From contig JAFAMW010000030.1 in assembly GCA_019232985.1 (NCBI GenBank), positions 43,546 to 107,545 on the forward strand: a DNA stretch of 64,000 bases. Direction: 5' to 3'. Position 1 is the stretch's first letter; each line of letters begins with the position of its first letter. Position numbers and translations under genes: made by a program. A model generated the notes under the pieces. That model worked only from the letters and a program-made list of their open reading frames with translations, did not search any database and was not told the origin of the DNA. Of the stretch, positions 55,443 to 63,328 are shown piece after piece. Origin of the DNA: Roseateles sp. (GTDB lineage: Bacteria; Pseudomonadota; Gammaproteobacteria; Burkholderiales; Burkholderiaceae).

Positions 55443-57704
55443 TCAGGGCCGGAGGGTACGCGCAAAGAACGCGTCGAGCGTGCGCCACAGGTGCAGCTGC
55501 ACCATCGGTCCGCCGTTCAGGCCGTGGGCGAGGCCCGGGAAAATGTCGAGCTCGAACAGCTTGCCCTGGGCCTGCAGCGCCTGGATCAGGCGCAGCGAGT
55601 TCTCGAACAGCACGTTGTCGTCGGCCGTGCCGTGCACGATCAGCAGCGGCTTCGACAGCTCGGCCGCGCGCCGCGTGAGGTCGGCCTGTACATAGGCCGG
55701 CGCACGGCCGCCGTCGGGCAGGCCCAGGTAACGCTCGGTATAGGCTGTGTCGTAGAGCGTCCAGTCGGTCGGCGGCGCGACGGCGACGGCGGCCGCGAGC
55801 GGCGTCGTCTTGTCGAGCATCGCGCGCGCGGCGAGGAAGCCGCCGTAGGACCAGCCGAAGAAGCCGATGCGCGCGGGGTCGACGTCGGGCACCAGCGTCG
55901 GCAGCTGGCGCACCGCGGCGAACAGGTCGGCGACCTCGACGACGCCGAACGCGTGCTCGTGCGCGCGCGTGAACGCGCGGTCGCGCCCGGCCATGCCGCG
56001 CGTGTCGACCATGAACACGCCATAGCCTTCGCGCTGCCAATGCGCGATCAGCGGCGCCTGGCGGCTCCATGCGTAGCTGACGGTCTCGGCACCCGGGCCG
56101 CCGTAGGCGAGCGTGAGCACCGCGTGCGGGCCCGGCCGGCCGTCGCGCGGCGCGAAGTAGAAGGCGTTGAGCGCCGTATGGCCGTCGGCCGCGACGAGGT
56201 CGAGCGCCTGCGGCGCCTGCACGGCCGCGGCGAGCAGGGGGTCGGGCGGGTTGCCGGGCAGCGGCATCGTCGTGCCGTCGGCCACGCTCTCGACCGCGAG
56301 CTGCGGCGGCTGCCCCCAGGCCGAGCGCGTGACGATCAGGCGCGCGCAGGCGGCGTCGCCGACCGCGTCGCGCCACGCATGCTCGGCGTCGCCGACGAGC
56401 GGCCGCGTCGCGCCGTCGGGGCCGACGACGAACAGCTCGCGCGCCCGGCCGCGCTCGCGCGCCGCCGCGAACACGACCTGCCGGCCGTCGTTGCAGACGA
56501 CATGGGCGACCGGCTCGGGCTCGTGCGTGAGCGCGCGGCGCTCGCCGCTCGTGCGGTCGACGAGCTGCAGCTGGCGTCGCCCCGAGACCTCGCTGCTCCA
56601 TAGCAGGGCGGGCTTGCCCGATAGCTCCACGCCCTTGAGCTCGGCGAGGTCCTGCTGGACCTCGACCCAGGCCGCGTCGCGCTCGTCGATCAGGTCGCGC
56701 GGCACGGCTGCACCCGCAGCGTCGGCGTCGAACTCGGTCACGACCATGCGCTGCTGGTCGCGCGTCAGCCATTGCAGCCACGGCGTGCCGTCGCCGAACC
56801 AGCCCGCGCGCGAGATGTACTCGGCTTCGGCCGGCAGCGCGAGCGCGACGCGCTGGCCGCTCGCCGCGTCGACGCGCCAGGCCGTCACGCGCGCGTTCGC
56901 GCTGCCCGCGCCCGGATAGCGCTGCCCGACCATCTCGGTGCGGTCGGCGAAGATCTGCGCGCGCGTCTTCAGCGGCACCGGGCTTTCGTCGACGCGCAGC
57001 ACGAGCAGGCTGCGGCCGTCGGGCGCCCACCAGAAGCCGCGCTCGCGCGCGAGCTCCTCGGCCGCGACGAACTCGGCGAGGCCCCAGCCGACGTTGTTCG
57101 CGCCGCCGTCGTCGGTCAGGCGCCGCGGCGCTGCGGCGGCCGAGCCCTCGGCCGCGTCGAGCGCCTGGATCCAGAGGTTGCCGCCCTGCACATAGGCAAG
57201 CTGCCGGCCGTCGGCCGAGCAGACCGGGTCCTGCGCGGGCTGCTGGGCGTCGAAGCGCAGGCGCCGCACCCGGCCGTCGAGCGTCGCGAGGTAGAGGTCG
57301 CCCGAGAGCGGGAACAGCAGCGCCGCATCGCCCTGGCCGCACCATTGATAGCTCGTGATGCCGCGCTCGCCGATGCGCTTGCGCTCGAGCGCCATGCGCT
57401 CGGCCTCGGTCAGCGCCTCGGCGCGGCCGCCGAGCAGGTCTTTCGCCGACGCGAGCCGGCGCGCCGCGCCGCCGGCGGCCGGGCGCGCCCAGAGCTCGAG
57501 CTCCTTGCTGTCGCCGGCCGCAGGCCGCAGCTCGCTGACCCAGGCGCCGCCCGGCGAGAACTCGACCTGGCGCGGCTGGCCGCCCGCGAGCGGCGGGTCG
57601 GCGACGATGCGTTCGAGCGTGAGGTCGGCGGCCGCTGCATGGCCGGCGGCGAGCGCCGCGGCCAGGATCAGCGCCGCGCGCGCGAGGGTTGAGCTGGTCT
57701 CCAT
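55443..57704 (-). CDS. S9 family prolyl oligopeptidase / dipeptidyl peptidase IV-like
   Basis: A 753-residue exported serine peptidase. The signal peptide ends HAAAA. A beta-propeller fills about 40-490. The alpha/beta-hydrolase domain has Ser near 617 in GWSYGG, Asp near 692 in HGTADDN and His near 725 in GLAHGL. The double Glu in FVAAEELARERG corresponds to the N-terminal dipeptide anchor of DPP IV, so it probably releases X-Pro dipeptides. The products would suit the POT transporter. The start codon follows a -10 box with no Shine-Dalgarno. Confidence 0.94.
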   Translation of the reverse strand: METSSTLARAALILAAALAAGHAAAADLTLERIVADPPLAGGQPRQVEFSPGGAWVSELRPAAGDSKELELWARPAAGGAARRLASAKDLLGGRAEALTEAERMALERKRIGERGITSYQWCGQGDAALLFPLSGDLYLATLDGRVRRLRFDAQQPAQDPVCSADGRQLAYVQGGNLWIQALDAAEGSAAAAPRRLTDDGGANNVGWGLAEFVAAEELARERGFWWAPDGRSLLVLRVDESPVPLKTRAQIFADRTEMVGQRYPGAGSANARVTAWRVDAASGQRVALALPAEAEYISRAGWFGDGTPWLQWLTRDQQRMVVTEFDADAAGAAVPRDLIDERDAAWVEVQQDLAELKGVELSGKPALLWSSEVSGRRQLQLVDRTSGERRALTHEPEPVAHVVCNDGRQVVFAAARERGRARELFVVGPDGATRPLVGDAEHAWRDAVGDAACARLIVTRSAWGQPPQLAVESVADGTTMPLPGNPPDPLLAAAVQAPQALDLVAADGHTALNAFYFAPRDGRPGPHAVLTLAYGGPGAETVSYAWSRQAPLIAHWQREGYGVFMVDTRGMAGRDRAFTRAHEHAFGVVEVADLFAAVRQLPTLVPDVDPARIGFFGWSYGGFLAARAMLDKTTPLAAAVAVAPPTDWTLYDTAYTERYLGLPDGGRAPAYVQADLTRRAAELSKPLLIVHGTADDNVLFENSLRLIQALQAQGKLFELDIFPGLAHGLNGGPMVQLHLWRTLDAFFARTLRP

Positions 57705-57710
57705 CGGCGC

Positions 57711-57716
57711 ATTGTC
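57711..57716 (-). promoter_or_regulatory. Candidate -10 box directly upstream of the S9 peptidase gene
   Basis: GACAAT on the minus strand ends exactly 7 bp before the A of the ATG at 57704. This is the normal -10 spacing if that A is the first transcribed base. The six bases between (GCGCCG) hold no Shine-Dalgarno. Confidence 0.45.
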
Positions 57717-57732
57717 GGGCCGAAAAGCAGGC

Positions 57733-58233
57733 TCAGGCGTCGCGGTCCTCGACGGCCTCGCACAGCGCGTCCAGCGCCGCGCGCACGGTGGCGGCGCGCA
57801 CGGCGTGGCGGTCGCCGCCGAAATGCGCCTGCCAGACCCGCAGCACGCGGCCGTCGTGGGCGATCGCGAGCCAGACCGTGCCGACCGGCTTGCCGTCGCT
57901 GCCGCCCGTGGGCCCGGCGATGCCGGTCACGGCGACGGCCCAGTCGACCGGCGCATGGGCGAGCAGGCCGCGCGCCATATGGCGCGCGACGTCGGCGCTG
58001 ACCGAGCCGGCCGTCTCGATCAGGCCGGGCGGCACGCCGAGCAGCTCGGTCTTGGACTGGTTGCTGTAGCTGACGACGCCGCGCTCGAACCATTGGCTCG
58101 AGCCCGCGAGCTCGGTGCAGGCCGCGGCGATCATGCCGCCGGTGCAGGACTCGGCCGTGCCGAGCCGCTCCTTGCGCCGGATCAGCGCGACGGCGATGCG
58201 CTGGATCAGTTCGTGTTCGTCGGCAAACAGCAT
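57733..58233 (-). CDS. pncC: Nicotinamide-nucleotide amidohydrolase (CinA C-terminal domain protein)
   Basis: A 166-residue enzyme that deamidates NMN to nicotinate mononucleotide in NAD recycling. TAESCTGGMIAA holds the catalytic Ser and Lys-adjacent region. SYSNQSKTELLGV and VAVTGIAGPTGG are the other conserved segments. It is a stand-alone CinA-C domain, the usual form in Proteobacteria. AGGAGA lies 6 bp before the ATG. In related genomes it follows thiL and pgpA directly; here a 4.5-kb block separates them. Confidence 0.95.
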   Translation of the reverse strand: MLFADEHELIQRIAVALIRRKERLGTAESCTGGMIAAACTELAGSSQWFERGVVSYSNQSKTELLGVPPGLIETAGSVSADVARHMARGLLAHAPVDWAVAVTGIAGPTGGSDGKPVGTVWLAIAHDGRVLRVWQAHFGGDRHAVRAATVRAALDALCEAVEDRDA

Positions 58234-58275
58234 GGTGGTCTCCTGGCCCGGGGCGCGGGCGTCAACAGCCCGAGT

Positions 58276-59157
58276 CTAGAACTGCGCCTGGACCGAAACG
58301 TAGCTGCTGCGCTGCGCGGTCTTGTTCGCGATCTGGCCGAGGTCGAGCCAGGCCACCGTGACGCTCAGGTGGCGCATCGGCCACCAGGCGACGAACAGGT
58401 CGGCCGCGCGCGTCTCGGGCGCCGCGCTGAGGTTGCTCGGCTTGGCGCGCCATTCGACGCCGAGCGCGAGCGAATCGCGCGGCAGCACGGCGATCGAAGC
58501 CTCGGGCTCGAGATGGCGGCCGGCGTCGCGGTCGCCGCCGAAGCCGAGCAGGCCCATCTGGTTCGCGCGCGTCGCGCGCAGCGTCAGATTGGCCAGCAGG
58601 TTGTAGCCGCCGGCCGCGCCGAACCACAGCTTGGTCATCGCGACGTAGGGCTCGACGTCCTCGGTCCGCCTGGCGCCGAGCAGGCGCGGCACCACGGGGG
58701 CGACGTCACGCTTGTACTGCAGGCCGACCGCGACCTGCGGCTGCCAGCGGTCGGCGTCGAACACCGCGTCGCCGCATACGCGCCACTTGAGGCCGAAGCC
58801 CTGCATGTGCAGGCTCACGCCGGGAACGGTGTCCGACAGGCCGAAGCGCCACTGCGTGGCCGACAGCTCGACGGTGTCGTAAAGGCCCACCGCGACGCCC
58901 TCGGCGTCGAGCGCGTAGCCGCCGCGCGTGCGCACGCCGGTGCCGAAGGCAGACGCGCCGATCTGGTCGCGGCTGCCCTCGCCGCCGATCACGGCCCAGG
59001 GCGTAAGCCCGCCGCCGGCCGCGCCCTCGACCTCGCTGACGCCCGAGGCCGCGAGCACGCGGTCGCCGGCCCAGGCCGGCGCGGCAACGCCGCCGAGCAG
59101 GCCCAGCAGCGTCAGCGCCACGCTCGGCCACGAATTCGGAGGGGTTTTGCGCTTCAT
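58276..59157 (-). CDS. DUF3034 family outer-membrane-like protein
   Basis: A 293-residue protein with a signal peptide ending PAWAGD. The mature part is rich in alternating strands (VAVGLYDTVELSATQWRFGL, LWFGAAGGYNLLANLTLRATRAN) and ends in an aromatic strand ...SYVSVQAQF, like a small outer-membrane barrel. I recognise it as DUF3034. Function is unknown. ATG at 59157 has AAGG 6 bp upstream; ATG at 59172 is an alternative. It diverges from the globin-like lipoprotein gene, 131 bp away, and probably belongs to the same module. Confidence 0.8.
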   Translation of the reverse strand: MKRKTPPNSWPSVALTLLGLLGGVAAPAWAGDRVLAASGVSEVEGAAGGGLTPWAVIGGEGSRDQIGASAFGTGVRTRGGYALDAEGVAVGLYDTVELSATQWRFGLSDTVPGVSLHMQGFGLKWRVCGDAVFDADRWQPQVAVGLQYKRDVAPVVPRLLGARRTEDVEPYVAMTKLWFGAAGGYNLLANLTLRATRANQMGLLGFGGDRDAGRHLEPEASIAVLPRDSLALGVEWRAKPSNLSAAPETRAADLFVAWWPMRHLSVTVAWLDLGQIANKTAQRSSYVSVQAQF

Positions 59158-59288
59158 TGCAAGCCTTGCCATCGTTGCGGGGGACGCCGGCGATACAGTG
59201 TTCGCACCGCACTCGGCCACGCCGGCGATTCTCAGCGATCACCGGGCGTTGCCGGCCGCATCATTCACCGACCGCTGCGCGAGGCTCC

Positions 59289-59726
59289 ATGTCCATGCAA
59301 CTATTTCGCATTCCGGCGTTGGCTATCTGCGTCGCCCTCGGCGCCTGCGCGGCCAATCCGCCGCCGGCGCCGAACCTGTACGCGCGGCTCGGCGGCGAGC
59401 CGGTCGTCTCGGCGGTGGTCACGCGCACGATCGCGCGCGCCGCCCAGGACCCGCGCACGATGCGCAGCTTCGACGGCATCAAGCTCGCGACGCTCGACGC
59501 GAGCATCACCCAGCAGCTCTGCGCGATCAGCGGCGGCGGCTGCCATTACGAAGGCCAGGACATGGCCAAGGCCCACGCCGACCTGCATATCCGTCCGGGC
59601 GAGTTCGACGCGCTCGTCGACATGCTGCGCGAGGAATTCGACGCGGCCCATGTCGACGCGGGCGCGAAGAACGAGCTGCTGAAACGGCTCGCGCCGATGA
59701 AACGCGCTATCGTTGCGGCTTCCTGA
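59289..59726 (+). CDS. Lipoprotein with group 1 truncated-haemoglobin-like domain
   Basis: A 145-residue protein. The signal peptide ends in lipobox LGAC with Cys20 lipidated. The rest fits the truncated globin pattern: NLYARLGGEPVVSAVV at the start, LCAISGGGCHYEGQDM in the middle, and AKAHADLHIRPGEFDALV, in which the first His is the likely proximal haem ligand. A lipidated, exported globin is unusual; it could sense or detoxify oxygen or nitric oxide in the periplasm. GAGG lies 4 bp before the ATG. The cupredoxin gene follows 34 bp later. Confidence 0.82.
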   Translation: MSMQLFRIPALAICVALGACAANPPPAPNLYARLGGEPVVSAVVTRTIARAAQDPRTMRSFDGIKLATLDASITQQLCAISGGGCHYEGQDMAKAHADLHIRPGEFDALVDMLREEFDAAHVDAGAKNELLKRLAPMKRAIVAAS

Positions 59727-59760
59727 GCAAGACCGGCGCGGCGCACAGAGGGAGAGCACG

Positions 59761-60366
59761 ATGGCGGAGCAGTTGCGACGAGGCGCGCGGACCCTGGTCC
59801 TGGCGCTGTTCTCGCTTGGCGGCGCGACCGCGCAGGCCGTGCCCTGGACCTTCCAGGTGCGCGACGCGGCGGGCCACCCGCTCGCCGACGCCGTCGTCGC
59901 CGTGCTCGCCCACGGCAAGCCGAGCAAGACGACGAGCGCGCACGCCGAGATGGGCCAGCGCAACCGCCAGTTCACGCCCCAGCTGCTCGTCGTCCAGACC
60001 GGCACGGCGGTCGCGTTCCCGAACTACGACTCGGTGCGCCACCAGGTCTATTCCTTCTCGCCGATCAAGGTCTTCGAGCTCAAGCTCTACGCGGCCGGCA
60101 CGCCGACCGACCAGGTGTTCGACAAGCCCGGCGTCGCGACGCTCGCGTGCAACATCCACGACCGCATGCACGCGAACATCGTCGTCGTCGACACGCCGCT
60201 GTTCGCGACGACCGACGCGAGCGGCACCGCCCACCTCGACCTGCCGCCGGGCGAGCACCAGCTGCAGTACTGGCACGAGCAGAGCAAGAACGCGGCGGTG
60301 CTGCAAAGCCAGCCGCTCAACGTCGGCGACAGCGCCGGCAGCACCCAGCTGACCATCGGCGGATGA
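59761..60366 (+). CDS. Exported cupredoxin-like protein
   Basis: A 201-residue protein with a signal peptide ending TAQA. A plastocyanin-like domain contains a full type 1 copper set: His94 in SVRHQVYSF, Cys130 and His133 in ACNIHDRM, and Met136. An Ig-like tail (TTDASGTAHLDLPPGEHQLQYW) follows. Relatives are annotated as methylamine utilisation proteins, but no methylamine genes are nearby. It may carry electrons or sense copper or redox state. GGAG lies 8 bp before the ATG at 59761. Its stop overlaps the GGDEF-EAL gene start (ATGA), so both are made together. Confidence 0.85.
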   Translation: MAEQLRRGARTLVLALFSLGGATAQAVPWTFQVRDAAGHPLADAVVAVLAHGKPSKTTSAHAEMGQRNRQFTPQLLVVQTGTAVAFPNYDSVRHQVYSFSPIKVFELKLYAAGTPTDQVFDKPGVATLACNIHDRMHANIVVVDTPLFATTDASGTAHLDLPPGEHQLQYWHEQSKNAAVLQSQPLNVGDSAGSTQLTIGG

Positions 60367-62780
60367 GGCTGCCCACCCCTCGCCGCCTCGAGGCGCGCAT
60401 CGTCGCGCTGTTCCTCGGCCTGCTGCTCGCCGTGCAGCTGTGCAGCTTCGCGGTGATCCGCGGCATGATCGCGCGCAACGCCGAGAACTCGATCGCGGCC
60501 GAGCTCAAGACCGGCGAGCGCATGCTCAGCCGCCTGCTCGAGCAGCAGGCCGACAAGCGCGCCGACGCGGCCCAGCTGCTCGCCCAGGACTACGGCTTCA
60601 AGCAGGCGATCGGCCTGCCGCTCGCCGAGGCCGGCACGGTCGAGACGATCGAGGACGCACTGCACAACCAGGGCGACCGCATCGGCGCGAGCGTCGTCGC
60701 CTACTTCGACAACGGCCTCAAGCTCGTCGCCGCGACGCGCGCCGACGCAGGCGGCTTCGCCGACGTGCTCAAGCGCACGACGGCCGGCCCGGCGACGGCG
60801 GGCGCCGCGCCGCGCCTGCAGTTCACCCAGCTCGACGGCCGTGTCTACCAGGTCGTCGCGGTGCCGGTGCGCACGCCGGCGCCGGTCGGCTGGATCCTGA
60901 TGGGCTTCGCGCTGACCGGCGAGGCGCTCGACGACCTCAAGTCGCTCGCCGACCTGCAGGGCATCGTCGTGCGCCGCGAGTCCGCCCATTGGGTGCCGCT
61001 GTTCAGCAGCCTCGCCGACGCGGCCGCGGCCGCGCCGCTCGCCGCGCAGGCGCCGACGGGGCCCGAGACCTTCGCGGCCGAGGCCGGCGGCGAGCGCTGG
61101 CGCGGCCGCCTGCACGGCATCGCGCAGGTCGGCGCGGCCGACGCGCCGCCGCTCGGCATCGTGATGCTGCGCTCCTACGACGCGGCCGTCGCGCCGTTCA
61201 CGAACCTGCAGCTGATCCTGCTCGCGCTGACCGTCGTCGGCGCGCTCGTGTTCGCGCTCTTGTCGGTGCTGCTCGCGCGGCGCATCAGCGGGCCGATCAA
61301 GGCGCTGCGCGGCTCGGCCGAGCGGCTCGGCCGCGGCGACTACGGCGCGCCGATCGCGCGCGAGTCGAACGACGAGGTCGGCGACCTCGCCGTCGCGTTC
61401 GAGACCATGCGCCAGGGCATCCGCGCCCAGATCGACAAGGTCGACCGCCTCGCCTACTGGGACGAGCTGACGGGCCTGCCGAACCGCGCGCAGTTCCGCA
61501 TGAAACTCGAGACGCAGCTCGGCCGGGAGCAGCCGCTCGCCGTGCTGATGCTCGACCTCGACCGCTTCAAGCATGTCAACGACGTGCTCGGCCAGGAGTT
61601 CGGCGACCAGCTGCTCGTCGGCGTCGCTGAGCGCCTGCAGGCGCTCAGCGCGAGCCGCCACGCGCTGCTCGCGCGCCTCGCCGGCGACGAGTTCGTCGTC
61701 CTGCTCGAGCAGGCCGACGCGGCCGCCGCGCAGCGCCTCGCCGAGGACATCCTGCTCGACTTCCAGCAGCCGCTGCGCATGGACGTGCACATGGTCGACC
61801 TGTCGGCCGGCATCGGCATCGCGCTGCACCCGCAGCATGGCCACGACGCCGTGCAGCTGCTCGAGCGCGCCGAGCTCGCGATGTACGCGGCCAAGCAGCG
61901 CCAATGCGGCAGCCTCGTCTACACGGCCGAGCTCGACGCGGGCAGCCAGGAGTCGCTGTCGCTGCTCTCGGAGCTGCGCCAGGCGATCGAGAACGACGAG
62001 CTGCGCCTGTTCCTGCAGCCCAAGATCGCGTTCGCGGGCGGCGCTCGCGTCGTCGGCGCCGAGGCGCTCGTGCGCTGGCAGCACCCGCAGCGCGGCATGG
62101 TGCCGCCGATGCAGTTCATCCCCTTCGCCGAGCAGACCGGCTTCATCCGCAATCTCAGCGCGTGGATGCTCGCGGCGTCGGCACGCGCCTGGCGCGAGCT
62201 CGCCGACCATGGCCAGGACCTGACGATCTCGGTCAACCTGTCGACGCGCGACCTGCTCGACCAGGACCTGCCGGCCAAGGTCGGCGCGCTGCTCGAGCGC
62301 GAGGGCGTCGCGCCGAGCGCGCTATGCCTCGAGATCACCGAGAGCGCGATCATGGACGACCCGCAGCGCGCGCTCGTCACGCTCGACCACCTGAGCGCGA
62401 TGGGCTTCAAGCTCTCGATCGACGACTTCGGCACCGGCTACTCCTCGCTCGCCTACCTCAAGCGCCTGCCCGTCGACGAGCTCAAGATCGACCGCAGCTT
62501 CGTGATGAACATGGAGCGCGACCTCGACGACGCGAAGATCGTGCGCTCGACGATCGAGCTCGCCCACAACCTCGGCCTGTCGGTCGTCGCCGAAGGCATC
62601 GAGACGGCCAAGGCCTGGAAGCTGCTCGCCGCGCTGGGCTGCGACCAGGCCCAGGGCTACTTCATGGCCAAGCCGATGGCCTACGAGCAGTTCCTCGGCT
62701 GGCAGGCCGGCTGGCAGTTGCCCGAACTCGGCGACGCCTCGCCCGACACGGTGCTCGGCGGGCTGCAGGCGAACTACTAG
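60363..62780 (+). CDS. GGDEF-EAL signalling protein with periplasmic sensor
   Basis: An 805-residue membrane protein. Helices at about 12-35 and 280-305 enclose a periplasmic dCache-like sensor. A HAMP domain (about 305-355), a GGDEF domain and an EAL domain follow. The GGDEF signature is RLAGDEFVVLL near residue 440, so the first Gly is Ala and cyclase activity may be reduced. The EAL domain is intact: EALVRW near 566, the Asp pair in DDFGTGYSSL near 687, and EGIET. It probably degrades c-di-GMP. It is coupled to the cupredoxin gene and shares the CTAG of its stop with the convergent pgpA. Confidence 0.93.
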   Translation: MRLPTPRRLEARIVALFLGLLLAVQLCSFAVIRGMIARNAENSIAAELKTGERMLSRLLEQQADKRADAAQLLAQDYGFKQAIGLPLAEAGTVETIEDALHNQGDRIGASVVAYFDNGLKLVAATRADAGGFADVLKRTTAGPATAGAAPRLQFTQLDGRVYQVVAVPVRTPAPVGWILMGFALTGEALDDLKSLADLQGIVVRRESAHWVPLFSSLADAAAAAPLAAQAPTGPETFAAEAGGERWRGRLHGIAQVGAADAPPLGIVMLRSYDAAVAPFTNLQLILLALTVVGALVFALLSVLLARRISGPIKALRGSAERLGRGDYGAPIARESNDEVGDLAVAFETMRQGIRAQIDKVDRLAYWDELTGLPNRAQFRMKLETQLGREQPLAVLMLDLDRFKHVNDVLGQEFGDQLLVGVAERLQALSASRHALLARLAGDEFVVLLEQADAAAAQRLAEDILLDFQQPLRMDVHMVDLSAGIGIALHPQHGHDAVQLLERAELAMYAAKQRQCGSLVYTAELDAGSQESLSLLSELRQAIENDELRLFLQPKIAFAGGARVVGAEALVRWQHPQRGMVPPMQFIPFAEQTGFIRNLSAWMLAASARAWRELADHGQDLTISVNLSTRDLLDQDLPAKVGALLEREGVAPSALCLEITESAIMDDPQRALVTLDHLSAMGFKLSIDDFGTGYSSLAYLKRLPVDELKIDRSFVMNMERDLDDAKIVRSTIELAHNLGLSVVAEGIETAKAWKLLAALGCDQAQGYFMAKPMAYEQFLGWQAGWQLPELGDASPDTVLGGLQANY

Positions 62781-63328
62781 GCCGCGAGCCAGGCGAGGCG
62801 CGCGACCGCGAGCGCCGCGAGCGCGCAGGCCGCCGCGACGAAGTCGTCGAACAGGATGCCGAAGCCCTGGGCCCAGCCGATCGGCGCGCCGCGCTCGGCC
62901 TTGAACAGCCGGTCGGCCCAGCCCACCGGGCCCGGCTTGGCCGCGTCGAACAGGCGGAACAGGCCGAATGCGAGCGCCTGCCAGGCCCAGCCGTCGAGGC
63001 CGTAAGCGTGCGGCGCGCCGAGCCACAGCACGAGCCAGAACGCGACGACCTCGTCCCAGACCACGGCGCCCGGATCCGGCGTGTGCAGCGCGCGCGCGGT
63101 CGCCGTGCAGGCCCACCAGCCGACCAGCGTGCCGCCGACAACGATCCAGCCCCAGGGCAAAGGGCCCGCGACATGCTCGACGAGCGCGTAGACAATCCAG
63201 GCCCACAGCGTGCCGAAGGTGCCGGGCGCCTTGGGCGCGAGGCCGCTGCCGAAGCCCAGCGCGATCCAATGCGCGGGGTGGCGCAGCATCAGCGCGAACG
63301 TCGCGCGTCGGGGGGCTCGGTGGCTCAT
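62777..63328 (-). CDS. pgpA: Phosphatidylglycerophosphatase A
   Basis: A 183-residue inner-membrane enzyme that removes phosphate from phosphatidylglycerophosphate. Four hydrophobic helices are seen. The conserved FGSGLAPKAPGTFGTLWA and DEVVAFWLVLW, RLFDAAKPGPVGWADR and FGILFDDFVAA are intact. Its ATG overlaps the thiL stop (ATGA). The stop overlaps that of the convergent GGDEF-EAL gene within CTAG. Confidence 0.95.
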   Translation of the reverse strand: MSHRAPRRATFALMLRHPAHWIALGFGSGLAPKAPGTFGTLWAWIVYALVEHVAGPLPWGWIVVGGTLVGWWACTATARALHTPDPGAVVWDEVVAFWLVLWLGAPHAYGLDGWAWQALAFGLFRLFDAAKPGPVGWADRLFKAERGAPIGWAQGFGILFDDFVAAACALAALAVARLAWLAA

